DNA of 64,000 nt from Ophiobolus disseminans. Its lineage: Eukaryota > Ascomycota > Dothideomycetes > Pleosporales > Phaeosphaeriaceae. Of this stretch, positions 24,801 through 36,470 are shown one piece after another. Position numbers and translations under genes: made by a program. The stretch covers positions 216,476 to 280,475 of the forward strand of contig MU006224.1 of the NCBI GenBank assembly GCA_010093685.1. Direction: 5' to 3'. The number at the start of each line of letters is the position of its first letter. Position 1 is the stretch's first letter. The notes under the pieces are model-generated. The model was not told the origin of the DNA and made no database searches. It saw nothing but the letters and a program-made list of their open reading frames with translations.

Positions 24801-27800
24801 GCGTGTACTCAGGAGCCGCAGACTTGAAACCAATGCAGTAGAAAGGAAGATCATCGATCTTGCTCTTAGCGGTGTCCTTCTCGCCCTTTTCATCGTCGCC
24901 GTTGAATTGAGAGGTCTCATCAGCCAGAATCTTGGTGTCCTTGACGAAGCAATCCCACTCGTGAGGATGGAGCTGCTTGAGGTATTCGAGAAGGGTGACG
25001 CGAGAGTATGGCTCATCTTCACGAATAATTTCGCGCAGGGACAAGAGGATCTTTTCGCCGTAATGAGGAATCAAGACCGTAAAGGTTGGCATGTTGTCAA
25101 CGGGCAGAGGCTCAGGGATAGGCGTAGATAGCGACTGGGCGAAGAAAGAGATACGGCGCTCGGCCTCGCTCTGTGCGGGGAAGAATTCGGTGTTGAAAGA
25201 GTGGTCTTCCTGGGACACGAAAAAGGTAGGAGCGCGCAGAGTACGCTTACCCTCCTGCTCAGAAGGAACCTGGTGATACAACAACTTCTGAACATGGTCG
25301 ATGGCGAGGAGATGCTCGCGGTACATGGAGATGACCACAGCGTTCCAGATCTGGGAGATCAGGACCTTGGGCTTGTACTTAATCTCCATGTCGGTGGTGG
25401 CCAGGATCTTGGAGTAGATACGTTTCGGCAGACGCGAGAAGATGTTCCTCCATGGCGTCCAGATGGAGATACCTAGGTAGAACGACATGGAGACCGAGAA
25501 GAGCATATTTGCGATGATGTACCACAGGTAAGAGTCCAAGAAGAACAAAATCAGATCCATGAAGTACATGAGTCCGAGCAAAATTCGAGGCTGATACTTG
25601 CAGAGGATGTTGCCAATAATCGCATCGCCGAGACACTGGGGCTGCTGCATGTGCGAAAGGATACGGATAGGATCCTTGATCGATAATGTCAGGAAGAAGT
25701 AAGACTCAGCGAGCTTGGCGGCAAAGACGACGACCCATAGACCATACGACATCCACATGTCGTTCCCATAGAGGCGAGGGTAGCTTGCAGTAAACGTCTG
25801 GCTGGCAACGTACTTGCGAGAGTTGCGAGTCAGGTAGCTGCCAAAGAGACCACCCAAAGGCATGATGGAGAAAAAGATGAATGTGACCAATGCTATGGCG
25901 AATTGAACACCGCCAAGGATGTTGGAGATCGTACCAGTGCGTTTGTCGAGACCAAGGATGTAGACGCTGGGTGCGACGTTGACAGCGAAGACAGCAATGA
26001 GGAACATCAGGCGCTTTGTCAAATGCTGAGCACCAGCCCACTTGCGAGGCACATATGCCCATTCTGCGCAGGTAGCACCAATCTGGATGAGAGAGGCGAT
26101 AGTACCACCGAGAGCCACCACGGAAAGTGTGACAGCCTTCTCTGGACGCTGATCACGCTGTTGTTCGTAGCCTTTGGTGTATAGGGGTTGCGAGTTGTAA
26201 GATGTGTAGAACCAGAAAGATGTCAAATGGATGACCCAGATACGGTTGAAGTTGACCAGCATGTGGAACCATGAACGGCGCTCGTAGTAGGTTTTGAAAA
26301 ACACCTTCTTCCACAACACGTCCTTCAGCTTCGAGAATCGTTCGGCCGGCGGAAGGTCGACCATACGAGACTTGTCTTCGAAGACGATCCTCTCCAGACC
26401 CTCAGGGTACCAGAAAAGCTGATTGATATCATCATAACCAATAATGGCTTCGTGATCACGCTCGCGGCGCACATACTTGCCATCCTGGATCTCGTACCCT
26501 TGATCACGGCAGTACTGGTACAAAGGTGTGATGATCTCGTTCAGGTACGTGAATTCCTCAATTGGCTCGGTCTGAGCTTGGCCGGCGGGCGAGTTGAGGT
26601 AATCGTCTGCGCACTTGAAAATGAAGCAGAGAAGCTCAGGCATGAAGCGGACCTGGTTGGCTTCACCCCAGCAGAGAAGGTACAGAGCGACTTGCCGTAC
26701 TCGGTCGTGCTGGGACATACGGTTCATGCGCGTCTTCCAGCGGTACTCGGCAGCCTCGAGACTGTTGTCTCCCTCGTAAGCGTCGAGGGTTTCCTGCTCG
26801 TTGCCGGGGTTCTCGTTCGCCTTCTTCTTCGCCGCCTTGCGGGCCTTGCGCGTTCTACGATTGGCCTTTCCAAGGTTCATGTTGGCAAAGCCGACGGCGT
26901 CGTCCAGGTCGAGGTGGGCGGCAAAGTACCATCGGCGGTAGTTGGCATTCTCTCCGCCAATGTAATCGGCGTGCAGCGACAGAAGGGCCTGGTTGGGCGA
27001 CATGCGAGAGGCTCGCGAGTCGAGGAGCGTCATGAAGTGGTCGTACATGTTCCTCATGCTGTCGCGCTGGAAACCGAACTTGGCGGTGAGGTCCAGGAAG
27101 ATATCCTCAATCTCCTCCTTGGTGCAAGGGATTTGAGCTTCGGAGGTCCAGGCTGGGTAGGGCTCGCGAGACCGCTGACCAGCAGGAAGGGCGTTCGAGT
27201 AATCCATACCGTAAATGGGCGTCGAAGCGCCCGAAGAGCGGTTGCCAGCGTAAGATACCTGTGACGACGGCGGGCGGTATCCGCGTTGGCCTTCGCCATA
27301 ACTGTTGTAGCGCTCATCGCCACGGCCGTAGTAGTCCATGTCGGTGGCACGAGCCATGTCGGAGCGCATTGTGAAGTCGCTGAACGTCTCCGAGTCCTCC
27401 TCAGAGTCGTGGGCGCGGCGGCGGGGCTGAGCTCTATAACGGCATTAGCCAGTGCAAGTGCACACTGTATGTGAGACATACTCGTACCCGTTTTGCGCGT
27501 ACCCCTCCTGGGCACCACCTTGATCGTAGTACTGATTGTCATAATACTCGTCTTGGTACCCCTGCTGGCCTCTTTCGTCGTAATAGCCGTTCTGTTGCTG
27601 CTGGCCCTGTTGGCCGTCATAGTAGGGCCTGGGGTGAGGTTAGCGGGTGACGCAATGCGGTGGCAAACGCCGACATGACGTACTGCTCGTCGTAGTAGGC
27701 ATCGCCTTGCTGCTGATATTGACCCTGGCCGCGGGCGTCGTCGTGATACTGCCCATACTGCTGGTCGTCGTGGTAGTATCCGTCCTGGGCCTGCTGCTGG

Positions 27801-27862
27801 CCCTGGGGCTGATTCGGGCCGTAGCCGTCATCGTAATGACCTCCCTGCGGATGTCCGGACAT
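21888..27862 (-). CDS. FKS1: 1,3-beta-glucan synthase catalytic subunit
   Basis: Plasma-membrane GT48 enzyme that polymerises UDP-glucose into beta-1,3-glucan, the main cell-wall polymer and echinocandin target. Four exons give about 1,940 aa. The first two encode a Gln/Tyr/Gly-rich cytosolic N-terminus (YYHDDQQYGQYHDD; YDERGQQGYQDEYYDNQYY) and join ...DEQ-PYYDGQQ. The large exon starts EAQPRRRAHDSEED and contains the Fks1 domain, TM block 1, the cytosolic catalytic region (LNEDIYAGMNALLRGGR, EYYQCGKGRDLGFGSV, KIGTGMGEQMLSREYYY) and TM block 2. The last exon (SSRQIRPPIYSLKQTKL... to RRYMAY) follows a 40-45-nt intron near 22220-22262. Hot-spot-1 region reads FLTLSIKDP. No break is seen. Confidence 0.98.
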
Positions 27863-30710
27863 CGTGGGGAGAAATTAGGGTTGCGGTGTAGAACCTGTGA
27901 GACAGCTGTCAACAAAGTGAGCGGGAGCGGCGCGGGGTGAACCTGAAACGCCGGGTGTCGCAGGTGCGTACCTCAAACAATGGGCATTAGGTGCGGCAGA
28001 GTTGAATTAATTGTATTCAGGCGTTTGCCAGGTAAAGTGTTGGGCGGTCGCTGCACGTGTGCGGGCGAGAGTGTTGGTGAACGAGTGTTGACGCGGGAGC
28101 GAGGGAGGCAATTGGCGAACAGGGTGAAACAGTCGTGTGTTTATCCCGGGGAAGACAAATCTCGACGTAACACAGGACGCAACGCTCGTGCCTGCCGTGT
28201 GTATAAGGACGGGATTTTTGTTTAGGTGCTAACGAGTGAATGGCGCAGGATGCAGGTGCAGTCGGTCGTGGTTGCCAGAGGAGACGCGCGGCGAATCGGC
28301 GCTTGCTGCTGCTGGGCGAACAGGAACTGGGAACTAGTGCGACGGCTCTCCGTCCGGGCTGGTGGTGAAGATCCACAACAAAGCCTCGCGCTGTTAACGA
28401 GAGGCAGGGTGAGGAAAGAAGACACGCTCGAGTGGGCGAGGGGTTGGGGGGAAAGAGCGGACAATGGAATTCGAAGGGCAGGCAAAGACCTTTTGAGGAG
28501 CTTCCCCTGAAAACCAAAGGCACACCACGCCAAGTGGCCGCGCTAACGCCGTCATGGGCTATCGACGCTGCACATGGGTCCCCCTCGCTAGCATTCACGC
28601 CTCACGCCTGGATAATTCCCTCGCCACTTTAAAAACAGCACCGCCCTCATGGGCATTCACATATCTGCATGCACGCCGCCAGCTCGAGCAAGATGCGCTG
28701 CGATCGTCGTCGCTCGTCGTCGTTTGTTGTCCTGTGTCTGGCGAGCGGTGGCGATTCATGGAGAGTAGAACAGGTTCCGAGAAAAACGATTGCGTTGGGA
28801 CCCGATCGTCCGCATATCGATACTCGACGCTCCCGAAACAGGACTCTATCTGGTCCGCTTCGAGGCTGGACGACACGCTTGACTCGCTGTGTACTTGAAT
28901 GTGGACTGCCTGTCTCCTGTCTGCCTGTAGACCCTCTGTCACCCTCTGCTATTTGCTGTGTCGCTGTCAATTGTTGCTGTGAACCAACCGTCCACGTCAC
29001 GACACTGCAGCACCAACAGGCGCCGCATGGCGAGAACGCCCGCGGTGATCAAACAGAAACCAGCACCGGCACTCTGCAGTCGAGCGAAGGATTGGCCTGC
29101 CAGCGCTGCCGGCTCGCACAGGGCGCGATAGCGATAAGAAAAGCCCTACCGCTGCTTTTGACGAGCCAATGGCAGCGTGGCGCTGTTCCCGCTCAACCCC
29201 GGTCAACGGCTCTTGGTGTCGCAAGCAAAGGGGGCTTATGATGACCAACAGCGAACTGTTGAGGCTCGCGCCGGACCAGCACCGGATGCACCACGCCCGA
29301 CCTTCCATAGACTGTCGCTTTCGCTTGTCAGAAAAGCATCCTGAGAGGCCCTCCCAAGCTGTCAGCCCAGAGATTGCTCCCCTGAGCCACGCATGCAAAT
29401 TGATTGAAGGTGCGTCTAGCGCTATCGCAGCATGACGAAATCGCACCACCATCCATGAGCCATGTCTTGGGCATAACGGCCTATATTAGACTGCCCTGTT
29501 CCGCACGTTGGATCCAAGGCGAACCGTCTGTCACAAAACTACCAAGATGGAGCATAAGCCGGGTTTTGCTCGTTGAGCGTTTGATTGCGTCTACTACATT
29601 TAATTTTCATGCAGTGGTCTCACCTAGTCTACCCTCAAAGTCGCCTATTGGCCGTCGTTCCTTACACTAATGTGGGCGCCTGCAGGCACCGCGTCAGAAA
29701 CTTGCCTGCGCTTCCTTCGACTAACTGTGGATTCTTTCAGTGCTGCTTGCCCATGCCGATACCACTTGGTGAATACATCAGTTCAGTTAGGCGCACCAGT
29801 CTGGCGCGAAAGAGCTTTCAGCTTCCTGCAGTAACAGCTAGGTACGGTGCGGACAAGGCGAGCTGGGGCTGTGCTGTTGCTACCTCATTGGCCACATCGC
29901 CAGGCACTTGACTTCGCCACAGCTGCTCCAGCTCCATCGACCGTCCAGATACCGGCACCTCCGCACTGGTGCTGGATAAAAACGAGTAGCGCTCATGGGA
30001 AAGACTCGGGATTTCTAGGGCGCAAGCTCGCGGTGACGTCTCGAACACCCAAGCTTCCTTACCCCGAAACGTGACATCTGGAACATTCAAAATTAGCACA
30101 GCGGATCTGCGGCTTCCCACGGTGGGGCGGCTCCATCAGTGGAGTGCAGCAAATTTGGTGTACGCGTTGGCTGTTCCTGCATGACTTTGCCGCACGATGC
30201 GCAACAACAGCCTCGGAGAAGTACAACCTATGTCGGCTGCGCGAACTGTCGCAATATGGAGGCTCCCAACACCAACAAGTTTCTTTGCGCTCCAGTATTG
30301 GGTGGCATGTTCGCCTGCCTAAAACGTGAAGCGCACGCGATCCGAGGATGGGTGACAGCCATCAGTGGAGCTAGAGCCACATTTGTGAAACCGGCTTAGT
30401 GCCAGGGGTTCAATGTCAACCCTCGCCGATCCTTCTTGGGACGGGTGCTTGAACAACCACACGCTCCTTCACTCTTCGTGCTTCAGACTCGTTTCTGCTC
30501 TGTGTTTCTGTTTTACCAGTCGGTCTTTACTTCCTAGCTAATTCACTCTCCGCATTCAGCAATTTGGCTGTTGCATTACGCTCTTTCCCACCTTTGCGCC
30601 TCTCCAAACACTTCCCCGACGCGACTTGAACTTCAATCTCGGCGCTTCTACACCAAGCTCTTGCCAACACATTCCATCATCTTGGACATTCTTAACAAAC
30701 AGCTATCACT
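27863..30710. promoter_or_regulatory. 2.85 kb divergent intergenic region FKS1 / Gel-type gene
   Basis: Upstream sequence shared by FKS1 (-) and the glucanosyltransferase (+). Many short frames exist but none has protein-like character or a family motif. Pyrimidine-rich tracts precede the Gel start (about 30470-30700), typical of a strong fungal promoter and long 5' UTR. The 28.0-29.5 kb part might hold the FKS1 5' UTR. No defined operator could be named. Confidence 0.45.
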
Positions 30711-32461
30711 ATGCGGGGTATCGTTGCTGCGATTGCGCTGCTCGCGGGCGTTCAAGCCCTCGACCCAATAACCATCAAGGTATGCATTGCACGACAGGTG
30801 GCGTACCTGGGTACTGACTCTTTGTAGGGCCAGAAATTCTTCTACAAGAATGGCACACAATTGTAAGCAGACCTAACACTATGCCACAGACATGCACTAA
30901 TCGTGGTTCAGCTTCATGAAGGGTGTCGCCTACCAGCAGGGAGTCAACACAAACACCACACAGTCCACCGACAGCACACTCCAGATCGTCGATCCTCTCG
31001 CCGACACCACCGCATGCAAGCGCGACATTGAGTACCTCAAGAAGATCCAGACAAACACCATCCGTGTCTACGCCATCGATCCGTCCAAGGACCACAAGAC
31101 CTGCATGAACGCGCTCTCCGATGCTGGCATCTACGTGATTGCGGATTTGTCCGAGCCTAAGAACTCGATCATCCGAGACGACCCACAATGGAACACCAAG
31201 ATCTACGAGCGCTACACGAGTGTTGTGGATGAGCTTATGAAGTATGACAACACACTGGGTTTCTTTGCTGGCAACGAGGTCTCCAACCAGCCCAACAACA
31301 CAATCGCCAGTGCTTTCGTCAAGGCGGCTGTCCGTGATACCAAGGCCTACATCAAGAGCAAGAACTACCGCGAGATTGGTGTCGGTTATGCCACCAACGA
31401 CGATGCTGACATCCGTTCCAACTTGGCTGCCTACTTCGACTGTGGTGACAAGGAGACCGCCATTGACTTCTGGGGGTACAACATCTATTCGTGGTGCGGT
31501 GACTCCTCTTTTGAAGAATCTGGCTTCGATGTCCGCACCAAGGAGTTCGAAAAGTACAATGTGCCCGTCTTCTTCGCCGAGTATGGCTGCAACACCCCCC
31601 GTCCTCGTCCCTTCACCGAAGTCGGTGCACTTTACGGCAAGCAGATGACTGGTGTCTGGTCTGGTGGTATCGTGTACATGTACTTCGAAGAGGAGAATCA
31701 GTACGGTGAGCATGATCGTTCTCTTGGCTACCGAGTCACCACTAACAACTGCAGGTCTCGCAACCATCAGCAACGGCAAGGTGAAGACCAACCAGGACTT
31801 CGACAACCTGGCCAAGGAAATTGCCAAGGTCAACCCCAGCGGTGTCAGCAAGGACTCTTACACCCCAACTAACACGGCCGCTGCCACCTGCCCCAAGGTC
31901 ACCGCTGGAAAGTGGGAGGCCGTGTCCAGCCCTCTCCCTGCAACCCCCAATGCCCAGCTCTGCTCCTGCATGACCGAGACTCTCAGCTGCGTTGTCGCCG
32001 ACAACGTCGAGGAGAAGAGCTACAAGGACATGTTCGACTTCATCTGCGGCGTCGAAAAGGGCAAGTACTGCGCTGGCATCAACAAGAACGCAACCGCCGG
32101 TGCGTACGGCGCCTACGGCATGTGCAACAGCAAGCAGCAGCTTGGCTTTGCCCTCAACGCATATGCCAAGGCTGTTCCCAACGGCTGCGGCTTCAAGGGC
32201 AAGGCCACCTCCAAGGCCGCTGTCGCTACCCCATCCGCGTCCGGCTGCAGCCCGCTTCTCCAGGCCGCTGGTGCCCAGGGTACCGGCGTCGTTTCCGGTG
32301 GCGCCGTCCGCCCATCTGGCTCTGGTAGTGCTACCGCTGGCTCTGCTGCTGCAGGTGCCGCCTCGGGCCTGTCTGCTCCCCAATTCAGCGCTGGCATCTT
32401 TGGCCTCGGCCTCTATGTCGTCGGTGCTATGGCTACGGGCATGGCGATGGTCCTGCTGTAG
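30711..32461 (+). CDS. GPI-anchored 1,3-beta-glucanosyltransferase (GH72, Gel/Gas) with X8 domain
   Basis: GH72 enzyme that cuts and rejoins beta-1,3-glucan chains at the outer plasma membrane and wall. Four exons give about 534 aa. A signal peptide (MRGIVAAIALLAGVQALDP) is followed by the GH72 domain with KGVAYQQG, TNTIRVYAIDP, the acid/base in GFFAGNEVSN and the nucleophile in VPVFFAEYGCN, plus GGIVYMYFEEENQYG. An intron at about 31706-31754 precedes LATISNGKVKTNQDF. The Cys-rich X8/CBM43 module follows (CSCMTETLSCVV, FICGVEKGKYCAGI, YGAYGMCNSKQQLGF, GCGF). The tail is Ser/Gly/Ala-rich with a hydrophobic end (GIFGLGLYVVGAMATGMAMVLL), fitting a GPI signal. It is divergent from FKS1, which makes its substrate. 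Confidence 0.95.
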
Positions 32462-33956
32462 ATCATCTGCATGGATGGACTTTGCTTTTTTGTGACGCGT
32501 CTTTTTTTTTTTTGGCTTTGGTTGCGTGCCACTTCGTTGGCGATGAGACGTGGCTTTTCTGGCATGTTTGCTTGTGCGCACTAGAGGGCAATGTTATTGT
32601 AATTCTTATACCTTGTATATAAAGGAAAAAACTGCACACTGAAATGCGACATTGACTTTTTCTTCTACCACTACGTCTGCTCTTTCTGTGAACAGGTGTG
32701 GTCGTTGATTTCTCGTACCGTGCTGGAAAGTGGCATCGTCAATGCTGACAGCCTCTTCATACCGCTTCCTCACGTTGGAGACTACATTTTGAGCCACGAT
32801 AGCTTTCGAGTTGATGAGAAGATAGCCTGGAGCTTGTTGAACATCTCTGGGAGCGTAACGTGAAGTTTGCGTGTGCACGTATACTCCAAGCCATCACGCT
32901 TTCACGGCACATGTACCTCTCTTCCCCATACTACCTCGTGTTCCCATAGGTGAGGCAACAGCCCCGTCTTTCTATTATCTCGTACGAATTGACAATTGCA
33001 TGGTTGTGCTTACGCGCTGCTGCTTTCTGTACGTGGGTAGCCATCGCTGTGTTCAGAAGACTTTGTTTGACGTGCGATAGAGACGTACGTTTTTAATTGG
33101 GGTGGACGGGTTTGATGAAGAGCCAGACGGAGAGCTGGGTGGGTGGACTGGATGGGTAGATATGAGCGCGGATGTTGAATAGCGATGATTTGGATAATGA
33201 GACATACCATTATTTGATGGTTTAGTGACTAATTTTGTCCTTTCTCGCACGTATTTACTTCCTTTTCTGGTCGTGTTTCGTGGGCTGTACGGTGAAGTAG
33301 CACCATTTTTTAGGTCGTGTGGTAGTACTGGGAGACTAGGGTGCAGTTGCTTGGGGACTCCCGAGGTCTCTGATGTGAGGGTGGAAGTGCACATGTAAGA
33401 GATGGCTCTTTATTGCGGAAAAAGCTCGGAGGAGCTCTTTGTCTTGCTAAATGTGGTGTGAATGGCGGAGAGCAAGTTGATAGCTAGATGGTAATAACAC
33501 AAAGCGTGGGTGGCTGATGGGAAGAGATTTTCGTCGGGTCGTGGTTCGTTCTTGTGATTTGGAAGTTGGGCTGCTGCTGCTGCTGTGTCTATTCCAGCCC
33601 GATCGTTGTGTAATTTGGAGATATGTGCGGTTCTAGACTACGGAGTTTTCAAATTTGGGTTGAGGTCGAGTGAGAGGTGCAGCGCGCTTGGGGCTTTATC
33701 ACACAGGTTGTATGCCGTTACTTTGGTGGTGTATGGTGATGAACTGTCGTTCTAGTCGCATACCTCGGTATATTGTCTGCATCTATTGAAAGAAAGAAAA
33801 AAGAGAACACCTGCGCTCGTAATGTCTTGTTGCAACGGGCTTTACTGGAAATATGATGATGTAGTTTATAACAAAGGTTTAGGGAGTGTGTGTTGACCGA
33901 TGTTCCTGCAGGCTGCAGCAGCAGCAGCGCTTGCACCTACGCCGCCCCACGTCAAC
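32462..33956. other. 1.5 kb intergenic, no gene seen
   Basis: Convergent 3' flanks. A long T run (about 32503-32513) lies just after the Gel stop. Short GCTGCTGCT and GCAGCAGCAG microsatellite bits occur near 33570 and 33915. No convincing gene. Confidence 0.45.
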
Positions 33957-36006
33957 CTAATCAAACACCACTCCACCCATGCTCTGCCTTCCTTTACGCG
34001 ACTGCCCAGGACTATGTGCTGCGCTTCCTCGATTCATGTCGCAAATTTCATCCGTCTTGAGACTCGTCTTTAGCACTTCGGAGAATCCTGATGTCGCAAA
34101 TAGCACCTTCAGAAGCCGCTTCTGGGAGTGTGCACCTTCTTCGACCACCATTGCTGCCCTCAGCTCTTCGATCAGCGCTACGAGACGACCTTGTGTGGCT
34201 TCATAATCCAGCATCTCGATGCCGTAGATCACAATCAGTAAGAGAAAAGGTTCAGCGAGCTTGAGCAGATCTCGAAAGATTGTCAGAGCCGATGGCCATG
34301 CCTTCAAAGTACCATCCAACTCATCGAAGCGATCTTTCGTTATGGCTGCGGGCTCAAGCATGCCCAACGGAAGATGCAGTACCAGCTGCTTTATCAACGC
34401 ATACAAGAGCGCCACTGCGCCAATGGTCTGTGGAGCTCTGCCTGCAGGTGGTGGTTTCGCCGATCTTTCGCAAAAGTATGATACACACGGAACGCCAGCC
34501 GCTCTCGCTGCTTCAACGTACTTGATCGTCATCAGCATCGTTGAGCAGTCTTGGGAAATAGTTGCTGGTCCAAAAATGCCTAATATCGAAGATTTCGTCT
34601 GCGAGTTCCAGGTCTGAAGTGTTTGAACCACATCCGCTTCGATGAAGCAGTCGAGATTGAGTGCTTCAGAACGCATGTGACCATAATCGAAGAATGGGTC
34701 CAAAACTCTGGAGGCCTCATCAACTGCTCTTTTGGTTCTTAAGACCGAGGATATCGAAGACGCACCAACCCTTTCTGGAGAGTCGATGACGTTCAACTTC
34801 AAAGACATCGTGTTATTGGCTCCCTGGTATTCGTTCCTGTCTGCAACAAACTTCTCGGCCTCGCGACTTAGGATCTGCCGGATACCTTTCCCACTTTGCT
34901 GATTTGGCATGTTCATCAACTGTGGTATATTGGCAAGGATCTGGTGCATCTTTTCGTGCATCAGGAGGTTGTGTGTTTCGTGCACCTGATTTAGAAAGGT
35001 CCATTGCTCCTCGTTCCTGCTCCAGCTTTGTTGCTGTTGGAAAGACTTTACTTCCGCATGATATTGCTCAACTTTTGCCATTTGAGCCTTCCCTACGCAG
35101 AGCTGGTAACCCCATCTCATGAAGTCCAAAATCTTCTGGGTGTCCTCGAGATAGGGCTTGTAATCTTTTGATAAGTTCTCATTGAAGGACGCAAGAAGTC
35201 GCCTGGATCCTTTCTTGGTGTACCAGGAAAAGAAAAACGTCACGAACTCCAGGATTTTGCAACACATCTGGATGCCGAGGTCCAACAGAAACGGGTCTGG
35301 AGAACTTTTGAGTTCCCGTTGTGCCTCAGCAACGGCTGTATCAATATCGTTCCTCGCGGTTGCGAAGTGTTCGCCCACCTCCTCATGGTTCACCGAAGCC
35401 TATAGAGCGCCGTCAACGCTAGACACGCATTGTTACAGGTTGTAATTTCACCTTGACGATGGTTTCTAACGACCCGCAGATGAGTGACGTATATTTTTCG
35501 CCATGTGGCAACATTTTGAGTATGTTCGAATGATTGTTTAACGACTGGCAGACCGAGTGGAAGCGCATTTTGACTTGGAGACCTCTCTTTGTATTGGCTT
35601 CGTATCGCGTCTTCACCTGCAGGACACTTTCACCCAGCGTTAACAACGACACTACTTTCATACTTCCAGCGTCAGGAAGCTTTTCGTCAAAAAGGGTTCG
35701 AAACTTCGACAAAGCGACCTCAAGCTCTTGGCATCGAACTTTCAGCGTAATGGAGCTATTGGAGCTACTGGAACTTGCAAAACATAAGCCACGAGTTATG
35801 CTTACTAGAGACGGTATGTCTTACCTGTACGTTGCAACGTTGAGAAGCTCCGCAAACGCATCCTCACGCTTGATCTCTTTTGCCAACGCAGTCTCGACCA
35901 TCGCACGTGATGGACTGATCTCACGAGCCAAGCTTTCAGTTGTCTTTAAACTGCTGGAATAGCTACGGATGAGGTCCCGAGCCGCAAAATCAAGGTGTGC
36001 CGTCAT
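33957..36006 (-). CDS. STAND/NLR-like protein with degenerate NTPase region (putative)
   Basis: Three exons join in frame: 36006 to about 35837 (MTAHLDFAARDLIRSYSSSL), about 35784 to 35450 (SSSSNSSITLKVRCQELEVAL...LETIVK), and about 35398 to 33957 (ASVNHEEVGEHFATARNDID...), giving about 645 aa. The N-terminal half is alpha-helical and resembles fungal DUF7708-type STAND N-termini. The second half has the layout of an NTPase: a strand-loop SILGIFGPATISQD where a P-loop would be, VPCVSYFCE, LLLIVIYGIEMLD in the Walker B position, and LLKVLFATSGFSEVL as a sensor-like strand. No GKS/T is present, so ATP binding is doubtful. There are no C-terminal repeats; it ends SMGGVVFD. It is divergent from the broken AAA+ gene. 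Family-level call only. Confidence 0.52.
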
Positions 36007-36470
36007 TTTCGATTTTGTGAGAAGGTGCTATTGTTGCGAACTATGAGGCTTCACCCGGGAAGAGAACTTCGAGAGAGCTCCCCAATACTCCGGTCAAGCT
36101 CAAACAGGAAAGACTAGCCTATTCGGGCAAACCAATGCATATTCGGGATGCACCACACGTTACAGCCAGACGGGAAGTCGAGTTTGTTGAGTTGCACGGA
36201 CCTAGCATGGTGACCCGCTCGTTGGCCAGCTTGGACTTGTACGATGGTGGCATCCGCGGACGAAGGACAACTTTCACACAGGCAAAGTCATACTGCTTGT
36301 ACAAGGCAAGTCGGATTTACGCGTTGGGCGCAAGAGCCGCACTTGTGGATGGACAAAAATCCTGTACGAGCTGAACATTGTGCTGCAGTTGATTTTGATA
36401 AAACAACAGATACAACTCACGCTTAGCTCGACACTGCGGTTTTTCAACGAGATCACTCGATCTCGCTACT
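36007..36470. other. 464-bp divergent promoter region
   Basis: Separates the start of the STAND-like gene (-) from the first ATG of the AAA+ pseudogene (+). No element recognised. Confidence 0.4.

Noticed and set aside
26452..27264. 270-codon plus-strand ORF inside FKS1
   Set aside because: Antisense shadow of the highly conserved Fks1 N-terminal region.
30775..31851. 358-codon minus-strand ORF over the Gel gene
   Set aside because: Antisense of the GH72 exon; the plus strand has the catalytic motifs, signal peptide and introns.
31742..32581. 279-codon minus-strand ORF at the Gel 3' end
   Set aside because: Antisense of the X8 and Ser/Ala-rich tail; low-complexity composition.
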